From Pusillimonas sp. T7-7 (GTDB lineage Bacteria; Pseudomonadota; Gammaproteobacteria; Burkholderiales; Burkholderiaceae_B): a stretch of 64,000 nucleotides of DNA. The position numbers and the translations under genes were made by a program. The notes below the pieces were generated by a model. It saw only the letters and a list, made by a program, of their open reading frames with translations. It had not been told where the DNA came from and searched no databases. This document shows, piece by piece, positions 57,092-64,000 of this stretch; the stretch's first letter is position 1; each line of letters opens with the position of its first letter. Location of the stretch: assembly GCF_000209655.1 (NCBI RefSeq), contig NC_015458.1:744001-808000 (forward strand), given 5' to 3'.

Positions 57092-57541
57092 TCAGTTGCG
57101 CCCGGTGCTGCCGAAACCTCCGGCGCCGCGTTCACTGTCGCTGAACTCATCGACAATATCGAACTCGACTTGCTGAACGGGCACCACCACCAATTGTGCC
57201 AGCCGTTCCATAGGCTGCAGTACAAATTCTTCCTGGCCGCGATTCCAGGTCGACACCATGAGCGGACCCTGATAATCGGAATCGATCAGGCCCACGAGGT
57301 TGCCCAGCACGATGCCGTGCTTGTGACCCAACCCCGAGCGCGGCAGGATGATGGCGGCGTAGGCCGGGTCGGCAATATGTATGGACAAACCGGTAGGCAC
57401 CAGCTCGGTCGCGCCGGGGCGCAACACAATAGGCGTGTCGATACACGCTCGTAAATCCAGGCCGGCCGAGCCGCCGGTTGCGTAGGCCGGCAGAAAGTCA
57501 TTCATGCGCGGGTCAAGAATCTTTAAGGCTATTTTTCTCAC
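57092..57541 (-). CDS. dut: Deoxyuridine 5'-triphosphate nucleotidohydrolase
   Basis: A 149-residue trimeric dUTPase that removes dUTP and supplies dUMP. The motifs are visible: [45 protein letters not shown] and the C-terminal GGFGSTGRN. It is the last gene of the minus-strand block from ribF. Confidence 0.97.
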   Translation of the reverse strand: MRKIALKILDPRMNDFLPAYATGGSAGLDLRACIDTPIVLRPGATELVPTGLSIHIADPAYAAIILPRSGLGHKHGIVLGNLVGLIDSDYQGPLMVSTWNRGQEEFVLQPMERLAQLVVVPVQQVEFDIVDEFSDSERGAGGFGSTGRN

Positions 57542-57565
57542 GAAGAACTCGTTGTTTTGGTTTTA

Positions 57566-58204
57566 TCAAGGGGTTTTGTCGGAACGGGGGTCGCGGCGCT
57601 TGCGCATCATGGCGCGTGCTATCCACAGGGCAAGGGCGACCGACAGTACGGCGCTGAATATCAGGCTGAAATTCATGCCGTTGCCATGCATGGCGTCGAC
57701 ACTGCGGCCAGCCAGATAGCCGGGCAGCAGCATTACGGGTATCCAGATAATGGCGGACGCAATATTGGCAATCTGGAAGCGCAGGTGGGGCATGCGCATG
57801 ACGCCCGCCACGCTGGGCACGATTGAGCGCAAGGGCCCCAGAAAGCGGCCTGCGAATATGGTCAATACGCCATATTTGTAAAAAAAGTAGCGTGCGCGCG
57901 CGACGGCGCGCCGTTGTTTGTTCATAGGCCAGCTATGTATGATTTTTGGACCAAGCAGGCGGCCTATGTAATACGAAATGGCATCGCCCAGTACAGCACC
58001 CGCTATGCCCCAGGCGACAATGGGCGCCGGCTCCAGCGTACCGCTGCCTACCAGCCCGCCCACCAGCATCAGCAGGGCTGTGGCCGGAATGGCCAGACCT
58101 ACGACCAGGAGCGATTCACCCATGGCCAGCAGGCCCAGGATGAGTCCGGCCCATTCCTGGTGCGTCTGGATAAAAGTGCTGGCATATTCTATATATTGGT
58201 CCAT
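57566..58204 (-). CDS. DedA-family membrane protein
   Basis: A 212-residue protein with four to five helices and the DedA marks GLLAMGESLLVVGLAIPATALLML, GDAISYYIGRLLG, FFYKYGVLTIFAGRFLGPLRSIVP and GYLAG. DedA proteins are now linked to lipid flipping, including undecaprenyl phosphate; which lipid this one handles is not visible. It lies 24 bases from both flanking genes. Confidence 0.92.
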   Translation of the reverse strand: MDQYIEYASTFIQTHQEWAGLILGLLAMGESLLVVGLAIPATALLMLVGGLVGSGTLEPAPIVAWGIAGAVLGDAISYYIGRLLGPKIIHSWPMNKQRRAVARARYFFYKYGVLTIFAGRFLGPLRSIVPSVAGVMRMPHLRFQIANIASAIIWIPVMLLPGYLAGRSVDAMHGNGMNFSLIFSAVLSVALALWIARAMMRKRRDPRSDKTP

Positions 58205-58228
58205 ATTCCCTTGTCTTGTTTGGGCCGT

Positions 58229-59434
58229 TTACTGAGGGGCGCCCGACGCTTGTTGGGCGATTGCCTGGATCAGCCTGCGTGCAGCACCCAGCTTGGGTAG
58301 AACCGGCAATGCTTGCGCACCTTGCGCGCTGAACAATACGAGTTCGGTGGTGTCCGCATTCATGGCTTGTTGGGCCAGGTTGCCGACCAGTAGCGGCACC
58401 CCTTTGCGCTGGCGCTTGGCTTCAGCGTTTTGGTGCAGGTTTTCGGTTTCGGCGGCAAAGCCTACGCAAAAAGGTGCAGAGGCCATTTTGGCTACGTCGG
58501 CCAATATATCGGGGTTGACGGAAAACTGCAGTTCAGGCGCCTGGCCGTCGGCTTTTTTCTTGAGTTTGCTGTCGCTGGCGTTGGCTACATGCCAGTCGGC
58601 AACCGCCGCTACCGCAATGAAGATGTCGCTGTTGCGGGCTTCGCTGATGACGGCGGCATGCATTTGGGCGGCGCTTTCGACGTTGATGCGCCTGATCCCG
58701 TAAGGAGTGTCTAGCGCCGTGGGCCCCGACACCAGCACAACCTGGGCGCCAGCTTCGCGGGCCGCCTGTGCAATGGCATAACCCATTTTACCGGACGAGC
58801 GGTTGGTCAGTACGCGTACCGGGTCTATCTTTTCAGAGGTGGGGCCGGCCGTGATCAGCACCCGCTGGCCGGACAGGGTCTTGGGTTGGAAATAAGCGAT
58901 CAGTTCGGCAAGCAGCTCACTGGCTTCGAGCATGCGCCCGCCGCCGATCTCGCCACAGGCCTGATCGCCTTCGGCCGGCCCCAGTATGACTGCGCCGTCT
59001 GCTTGCAACTGCGCTACATTGCGCTGTGTGGCAGGGTGCAGCCACATTTCTCGATTCATGGCGGGCGCCACCAGCAAGGGGCAGCCGCCCTTGGCAACGC
59101 ATAGCGTTGACAGCAAGTCATTGGCCTGGCCATGGGCCAGCTTGGCAATGAAATCGGTACTGGCTGGTGCAATCAGTATGGCGTCTGCACCGCGTGTAAG
59201 GTTGATGTGCGCCATGTTGTTGGGGATGCGCGCATCCCAGGCATCCACGAACACCGGGCGGCCCGATAGCGCCTGCATGGTCACCGGCGTGATGAAATGA
59301 GTGGCGGCTTCGGTCATGACCACGTCAATCAGGGCGCCCTGATCTTGTGCGCGGCGCACGAACTCGGCCAGCTTGTAGCAGGCTATGCCCCCGGTCAGGC
59401 CCAGGACTATACGTTTGTTTGCAAGTTCCAGCAT
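58229..59434 (-). CDS. coaBC: Phosphopantothenoylcysteine decarboxylase/synthetase
   Basis: A 401-residue bifunctional enzyme of coenzyme A synthesis. The N-terminal flavin decarboxylase has VLGLTGGIACYKLAEFVRR, the His of NNMAHINLTR and PAMNREMW; the C-terminal synthetase begins RVLITAGPTSEKIDPVR and has NRSSGKMGYAIA and AAVADWHVAN. It is 29 bases downstream of lspA. Confidence 0.96.
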   Translation of the reverse strand: MLELANKRIVLGLTGGIACYKLAEFVRRAQDQGALIDVVMTEAATHFITPVTMQALSGRPVFVDAWDARIPNNMAHINLTRGADAILIAPASTDFIAKLAHGQANDLLSTLCVAKGGCPLLVAPAMNREMWLHPATQRNVAQLQADGAVILGPAEGDQACGEIGGGRMLEASELLAELIAYFQPKTLSGQRVLITAGPTSEKIDPVRVLTNRSSGKMGYAIAQAAREAGAQVVLVSGPTALDTPYGIRRINVESAAQMHAAVISEARNSDIFIAVAAVADWHVANASDSKLKKKADGQAPELQFSVNPDILADVAKMASAPFCVGFAAETENLHQNAEAKRQRKGVPLLVGNLAQQAMNADTTELVLFSAQGAQALPVLPKLGAARRLIQAIAQQASGAPQ

Positions 59435-59463
59435 AAGGTCATGTGCTCTTGTCAGATTAGGGC

Positions 59464-60012
59464 TTAGTTTGTGCTGTGCGTTTTACGCTTTTCGCGGCGC
59501 ATGCGCAGAATTTCGTCCAGTACCAGCAGGATGGCCCCACAGGTAATGGCTATGTCTGCGATATTGAAGGCGGGGAAATACCAACTATCCCAATAAAACA
59601 GCAAAAAATCAATGACGTGGCCATGCTGTATGCGATCAATGACGTTACCAATTGCACCACCCAGAATGCACGTCAGCGATGCACAGAACAGGCGCTGTTC
59701 CGGGCTGCGGCGCAGCAGGTGGACGATCAGGCCTATGGCCCCCAGGGCGATCGCCGTGAACAGCCAGCGTTGCCAGCCTTGGCCGTCGGCCAGAAAGCTG
59801 AAGGCAGCGCCGGGGTTGTACAACAGCGTGAAGTCAAAAAAGGGCAGCACATGCCAGCGCTCGCCATATTGCAGCGCCTGATCAAAATAAACCTTGGTGA
59901 TCTGATCGAGCACGATGATCACCAGCGCGCCGGCCAGCCAGGCCCAGAACTGCAGGGCCCGGGGTGAGCGCTTGTGAGCCGAGGCCTGGCTGTGGCGCTG
60001 AGTATCAGGCAT
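59464..60012 (-). CDS. lspA: Lipoprotein signal peptidase (signal peptidase II)
   Basis: A 182-residue inner-membrane aspartic protease that cleaves prolipoproteins. Four helices and the conserved blocks [36 protein letters not shown] (first catalytic Asp) and [11 protein letters not shown] (second Asp). The start ATG 60012 overlaps the ileS end by eight bases. ileS-lspA is a common pair. Confidence 0.95.
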   Translation of the reverse strand: MPDTQRHSQASAHKRSPRALQFWAWLAGALVIIVLDQITKVYFDQALQYGERWHVLPFFDFTLLYNPGAAFSFLADGQGWQRWLFTAIALGAIGLIVHLLRRSPEQRLFCASLTCILGGAIGNVIDRIQHGHVIDFLLFYWDSWYFPAFNIADIAITCGAILLVLDEILRMRREKRKTHSTN

Positions 60013-62848
60013 GTTGACGCGCTTCGCCCTGGCCGAACAGATTGCTGACACAACGTCCGCAAATGGCTGGGTGTTCCGGGTCGACGCCGACGTCTTCCCG
60101 GTGGTGCCAGCAACGCTCGCACTTGGGCTGATGGGTGGGCTGCACCTGTATGCTCAAGGTGTTGCCATCGGCTTGCTGATGCACGCTTGCACGCGACACG
60201 ATCAACACAAAGCGCAAGTCGTCGCCCAGGCTGGTCAGCAGTTGATGGTCGTTGCCGCTGGCATGAATGTCGAGCTCCGCTGCCAGCGATGAACCGATTT
60301 CGCCGGTGCTGCGCACTGCTTCAATATTGCGCATGGCTTCGGCGCGGATCTCGCGCAGGCGGCTCCATTTGTCACGCAGCAACTGTGCATCGACCTGATC
60401 GGGCAGGGCGTGGAACAGTTCGGTGAAGATGCTGGGCGCTTCGCCATGGGTGTGCAGGTCTTTCCAGGCCTCTTCTGCGGTAAATGACACAATGGGCGCC
60501 AACAGTTTCAGCAAGGTGTGTGTGACGTGATACACGGCGGTCTGGGCCGAGCGGCGCGCCACGCTGGTTTTGCCCGCGGTATACAAGCGGTCTTTCAGCA
60601 CATCCAGATAGAAGGCGCCCAGATCTTCGGAGCAGAAGATCTGCAGGCGCGATACGGCGGGATGGAATTCGTAGCGCTTGTAGCAGTCCAGGACTTCGGC
60701 TTGCATGGCGGCCGTCATGGCCAGTGCATAGCGATCGATCTCGAACAGGTGCTCCGGTTCGACAGCATCGGCAGCCGGGTTGAAGTCTTGCAGATTGCCC
60801 AGCAGGAACTTCAAGGTATTGCGTATGCGGCGATAGCCTTCAACCACACGCTTCAATATTTCATCGGAAATCGACAGCTCGCCTGAATAATCGGTAGATG
60901 CCGTCCAGAGCCGCAGAATCTCGGCGCCCAACGCATCGGACACTTTTTGCGGCGCGATGACGTTGCCGACCGATTTGCTCATTTTTCGGCCCTGGCCATC
61001 GACCACGAAACCGTGGGTCAGCAAGGCCTTGTAGGGCGGACGGCCATACAGCATGCAGCCAGTGAGCAATGAAGAATGGAACCAGCCCCGGTGCTGATCC
61101 GAACCTTCCAGGTACAGGTCGGCAGGCCAGGTCAGGTCGTTGACATGCGAGCCTTTGACATTGTGGTCTTGGCCGCCCAATACGGTTGCATGCGTGGTGC
61201 CTGAGTCGAACCAGACGTCCAGCGTGTCGCGGTTTTTTTCGTACTGGCTGGCTTCGTCACCCAGCAGCTCGGCCGGGTCCAGCGACTGCCAGGCTTCAAT
61301 GCCGTGCTGTTCGATGCGTTGTGCAACCTGTTCCATGAGCTCGGGTGTGCGCGGGTGCAGTTCGCCGGTTTCCTTGTGCACGAAGAACGCCATGGGTACA
61401 CCCCATTGACGCTGCCTGGACAAGGTCCAGTCGGGGCGGTTGGCGATCATGGCATGCAGCCGGGCCCGGCCCCAGGCCGGATAGAACTCGGTGTTGTCCA
61501 CGCCCTCGAGTGCGGTCTCGCGCAGCGTTTTGCCCGTCTTGGGCTGGCGGTCCATGCCTGCAAACCATTGGCTGGTGGCGCGATAGATCACCGGTGTTTT
61601 ATGGCGCCAGCAATGCATATAGCTGTGCGACAAAGGTTCGGTATGCAGCAGGCTGCCCGCTTCTTGCAGCGCTTCGACGATGACGGGGTTAGCTTTCCAG
61701 ATCATCATGCCGCCGAACAAAGGCAGGCTTTCAGCGTAGTGGCCATCGCCCATGACGGGGTTGATGATGTCGTCATCGTTCATGCCGTGGGCTTTGCAAG
61801 ATACGAAGTCTTCAATACCGTAGGCAGGTGCCGAGTGCACCACGCCGGTGCCGCTGTCGAGCGTGACGTAGTCGCCCAGATAGATGGGCGACATGCGCTG
61901 GTAGCCTTCGTGCACGTCGTACAGTGGGTGCTTGAATTCAAGATTGGTCAGTGCATCGCCCTTGGCTGTGGCAATGACCTGGCCGCTCAGCTTCCATTGC
62001 TCCAGGCAAGACTCGACCAGGTCTTTGGCCAGCAGCAGCATCGAGCCCGTGCTGCGGGGCTGGTCGAGTTTGACCAATGCATAATCGAACTCGGGGTGTA
62101 CGTTCAGGGCCTGATTGGAGGGCAGCGTCCAGGGTGTAGTGGTCCAGATGACAATGGCGCCGTCGTCGACCTCGGGCAGGCCAAAAGCATAGGCCAGCTT
62201 TTGCTTGTCGCCAAACTTGAACGCCACGTGTACCGACGGATCTTTGCGGTCGGCGTATTCAACCTCGGCCTCGGCCAGGGCCGAACCGCAGTCAAAACAC
62301 CAGTTCACAGGCTTCAAGCCACGAAATACATAGCCCTTTTCCATGATGCGGGCCAAGGCGCGCAATTCGTCGGCCTCATTACCGAAGTTCATGGTCAGAT
62401 AGGGATTGTCCCAGTCGCCCAGGACGCCCAGCCGCTTGAAGTCTTTGCGCTGGCGGTCGATTTGCTCGAGCGCGTAGGCACGCGCCTTGGCCTGTACCTC
62501 AGCCACGGGCAGGTGCTTGCCGTATTTTTTCTCGATCTGTATTTCGATGGGCATGCCATGGCAGTCCCACCCCGGCACGTAGACGGCATCGTAGCCGGCC
62601 ATGGCACGGCTCTTGATAATAATGTCTTTCAGAATCTTGTTGACCGCGTGCCCGATGTGAATATCACCGTTGGCATACGGAGGGCCGTCGTGCAGTATGA
62701 ATTTGGGCCGGCCCTTGCTGGCTTCGCGTATGGCTGCGTAAACCTTTTTTTCTTCCCACTCGGCAATCCAGCCGGGTTCCCGCCTGGCGAGGTCGCCACG
62801 CATGGGGAAGGGTGTATCGGGCAAATTCAGGGTGTTTCTATAGTCCAT
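60005..62848 (-). CDS. ileS: Isoleucyl-tRNA synthetase
   Basis: A 947-residue class I synthetase. HIGH at 64-67 ([11 protein letters not shown]), an editing domain ([14 protein letters not shown]), KMSKSVGN, and a C-terminal zinc finger ([19 protein letters not shown]). Start at the Met of [20 protein letters not shown], overlapping the ribF end by 11 bases; a longer open frame upstream lies inside ribF. Confidence 0.98.
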   Translation of the reverse strand: MDYRNTLNLPDTPFPMRGDLARREPGWIAEWEEKKVYAAIREASKGRPKFILHDGPPYANGDIHIGHAVNKILKDIIIKSRAMAGYDAVYVPGWDCHGMPIEIQIEKKYGKHLPVAEVQAKARAYALEQIDRQRKDFKRLGVLGDWDNPYLTMNFGNEADELRALARIMEKGYVFRGLKPVNWCFDCGSALAEAEVEYADRKDPSVHVAFKFGDKQKLAYAFGLPEVDDGAIVIWTTTPWTLPSNQALNVHPEFDYALVKLDQPRSTGSMLLLAKDLVESCLEQWKLSGQVIATAKGDALTNLEFKHPLYDVHEGYQRMSPIYLGDYVTLDSGTGVVHSAPAYGIEDFVSCKAHGMNDDDIINPVMGDGHYAESLPLFGGMMIWKANPVIVEALQEAGSLLHTEPLSHSYMHCWRHKTPVIYRATSQWFAGMDRQPKTGKTLRETALEGVDNTEFYPAWGRARLHAMIANRPDWTLSRQRQWGVPMAFFVHKETGELHPRTPELMEQVAQRIEQHGIEAWQSLDPAELLGDEASQYEKNRDTLDVWFDSGTTHATVLGGQDHNVKGSHVNDLTWPADLYLEGSDQHRGWFHSSLLTGCMLYGRPPYKALLTHGFVVDGQGRKMSKSVGNVIAPQKVSDALGAEILRLWTASTDYSGELSISDEILKRVVEGYRRIRNTLKFLLGNLQDFNPAADAVEPEHLFEIDRYALAMTAAMQAEVLDCYKRYEFHPAVSRLQIFCSEDLGAFYLDVLKDRLYTAGKTSVARRSAQTAVYHVTHTLLKLLAPIVSFTAEEAWKDLHTHGEAPSIFTELFHALPDQVDAQLLRDKWSRLREIRAEAMRNIEAVRSTGEIGSSLAAELDIHASGNDHQLLTSLGDDLRFVLIVSRASVHQQADGNTLSIQVQPTHQPKCERCWHHREDVGVDPEHPAICGRCVSNLFGQGEARQHA

Positions 62849-63803
62849 GGAGGGCGAAATAGTCGCGAGCGCTTTGCGCATCGTTGTCGATGGCGGCGAT
62901 CATAGTGGGTAGGTCGGGAAATTTTTCTTCATCCCGCAGATATTCAAGGAATTCAACACACGTGAGTTTACCGTATGCGTCTATATGGCAATCGAGCAGG
63001 TGTACTTCCAGCATCAGGCGCCCGTCGTGCGAAATCGTGGGCCGCACGCCCAGGCTGGCCACGCCGTTGATGGCTTGCGGTCCCAGGCCGTGAGCCCGTA
63101 CCACATAAATGCCCGAGCGCAGCGCACATTGGGTGGGCACTTTCATGTTAAGCGTGGGGTAGCCTATGCTGCGGCCCAGCTTCTGGCCATGAACCACATG
63201 GCCGCTAAGGCGATAGCTGTGGCCCAGCAGGTGTTCGGCGCGTTCCAGGTTTCCTACCGCCAGGGCGGTGCGAAGTTCCGAGCTTGAAATGCGATGGCCA
63301 TGTTCGTCGGCCACATCGGCGATTGTTTCGACCTCAAAACCGTGCTCTTGCCCGGCACGGCGCAAAAGCTCGATGTCGCCGCTGCGTTTGTGCCCATAGC
63401 GAAAATCTTCACCCACCAGCAGCCAACGGGTATTCAAGCCTTGCACCAGCAGATGCCGGATGAAGTCCTCGGCCGACATGTCGGCCATCTTCTGGTTGAA
63501 GCGCTCAAGTATGACCTGGTCCAGCCCGTGCGCCGCCAAGGCGGTGAGCTTGTCGCGCAGGCTGCTGATTTGAGTGGGCACGAGCTCAGGTCGCTGGCCA
63601 CGCCGTGCAAAATAGGTACGCGGGTGCGGATCGAAGGTCATGACAGTGGCCGCCAGCCCGCGTTCAAGAGCCTGTTTGCGTACGCGGGCAAGAATGGCCT
63701 GATGCCCGCGATGAACGCCATCGAAGTTGCCTATGGTCACGGCGCTGGCCTGCTGGCTGTCGTGACGGGGCAGGGTGCGATATATGGTAGGAGATGTTTT
63801 CAC
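62838..63803 (-). CDS. ribF: Bifunctional riboflavin kinase / FAD synthetase
   Basis: A 321-residue enzyme making FMN and FAD. The N-terminal nucleotidyltransferase has [16 protein letters not shown] (22-37), [12 protein letters not shown] and [10 protein letters not shown]; the C-terminal kinase has [20 protein letters not shown]. It leads the ribF-ileS-lspA order and is divergent from purN with 47 bases between starts. Confidence 0.97.
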   Translation of the reverse strand: MKTSPTIYRTLPRHDSQQASAVTIGNFDGVHRGHQAILARVRKQALERGLAATVMTFDPHPRTYFARRGQRPELVPTQISSLRDKLTALAAHGLDQVILERFNQKMADMSAEDFIRHLLVQGLNTRWLLVGEDFRYGHKRSGDIELLRRAGQEHGFEVETIADVADEHGHRISSSELRTALAVGNLERAEHLLGHSYRLSGHVVHGQKLGRSIGYPTLNMKVPTQCALRSGIYVVRAHGLGPQAINGVASLGVRPTISHDGRLMLEVHLLDCHIDAYGKLTCVEFLEYLRDEEKFPDLPTMIAAIDNDAQSARDYFALHGL

Positions 63804-63850
63804 ACCCGAGAGTTTACAATCTTGTGCTGCCTTACTCAGGAATTATTGTC

Positions 63851-64000
63851 TTGGACGTTTCTTCTTCACCCGCCTGCCGCATCGTGGTACTGATATCCGG
63901 GCGCGGCTCCAATATGCAAACCATCGTCAACACGGTGCAAGAGCGCAGCCTGCCAGCCGCGGTGTCGGCCGTTATCGCCAATAAGGCCGATGCCGCCGGC
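63851..64000 (+). CDS. purN: Phosphoribosylglycinamide formyltransferase (truncated at window edge)
   Basis: The first 50 codons are visible. CRIVVLISGRGSNMQTIV is the opening of PurN, which formylates GAR in purine synthesis, followed by LPAAVSAVIANKADAAG. The start is taken as TTG 63851, with AGGAA about ten bases before it; no in-frame ATG precedes the family motif. Confidence 0.85.
   Translation, partial: MDVSSSPACRIVVLISGRGSNMQTIVNTVQERSLPAAVSAVIANKADAAG

Noticed and set aside
61304..62905. Plus-strand open frame of 533 codons opposite ileS
   Set aside because: Antisense shadow of a well-conserved synthetase; its composition is a mirror of the ileS codons and no domain is seen.

Overview
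The window looks like chromosomal DNA of a betaproteobacterium, most probably Burkholderiales, family Alcaligenaceae (Bordetella/Pusillimonas/Advenella type). The reasons are the gene order exbB-exbD-lpxK-Trm112-kdsB-adk beside xseA, the ribF-ileS-lspA-coaBC-dut block, a trifunctional PutA, and the abundance of CaiB/BaiF CoA-transferases, TRAP transporters and IclR regulators. This is inference from gene content; no 16S gene is present. No insertion sequence, prophage, CRISPR array or rRNA was seen.

Layout. (1) 1-0.92 kb, minus strand: a truncated CHAD-domain gene coupled to a small ribbon-helix-helix protein. (2) 1.1-15.15 kb, plus strand: a catabolic island with a CitE-like lyase, two family III CoA-transferases, an alpha-methylacyl-CoA racemase-like paralogue, a family I CoA-transferase/hydrolase, an IclR regulator, a tripartite TRAP transporter with two tandem binding proteins, an acyl-CoA dehydrogenase, two MaoC-fold proteins and an MFS carrier. 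Together they read as uptake, CoA activation, epimerisation, desaturation, hydration and C-C cleavage of a (probably methyl-branched) carboxylic acid, in the style of itaconate, mesaconate or methylsuccinate catabolism. (3) 15.2-21.4 kb: a dienelactone hydrolase-family protein, a degenerate lone ABC ATPase, glucarate dehydratase with its LacI regulator, an exported beta-carbonic anhydrase, a DUF2058 protein and a remnant of a second DUF2058 gene. (4) 21.4-25.7 kb: a membrane-quality-control cluster (HtpX-like protease with LemA, divergent from NfeD with an SPFH protein).

(5) 25.8-41.8 kb: housekeeping genes: tRNA-Ala(CGC), argG and argF, a 2-hydroxyacid dehydrogenase, rpsT, murJ, an SDR dehydrogenase, adk, kdsB, Trm112, lpxK, exbD, exbB, xseA, sodB, a PcaF-type thiolase, a DUF192 protein, a cold-shock protein and clpS. 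(6) 42-48 kb: clpA and the pqiABC lipid-transport operon. (7) 48.1-56.9 kb: putA with GTTGCA operator-like sites, then a complete Liv branched-chain amino acid ABC transporter. (8) 57-63.8 kb, minus strand: dut, dedA, coaBC, lspA, ileS and ribF, with purN starting divergently and running off the right edge.

The most interesting points are the catabolic island, whose substrate is not settled by sequence; a repeated inverted pair of DnaA boxes in two intergenic regions 20 kb apart; the degenerate ABC ATPase; the carbonic anhydrase cassette flanked by a gene remnant that makes a 31-bp direct repeat; and the TerB-like extension on the HtpX-like protease. Several start codons are corrected here from Shine-Dalgarno placement and family alignment.
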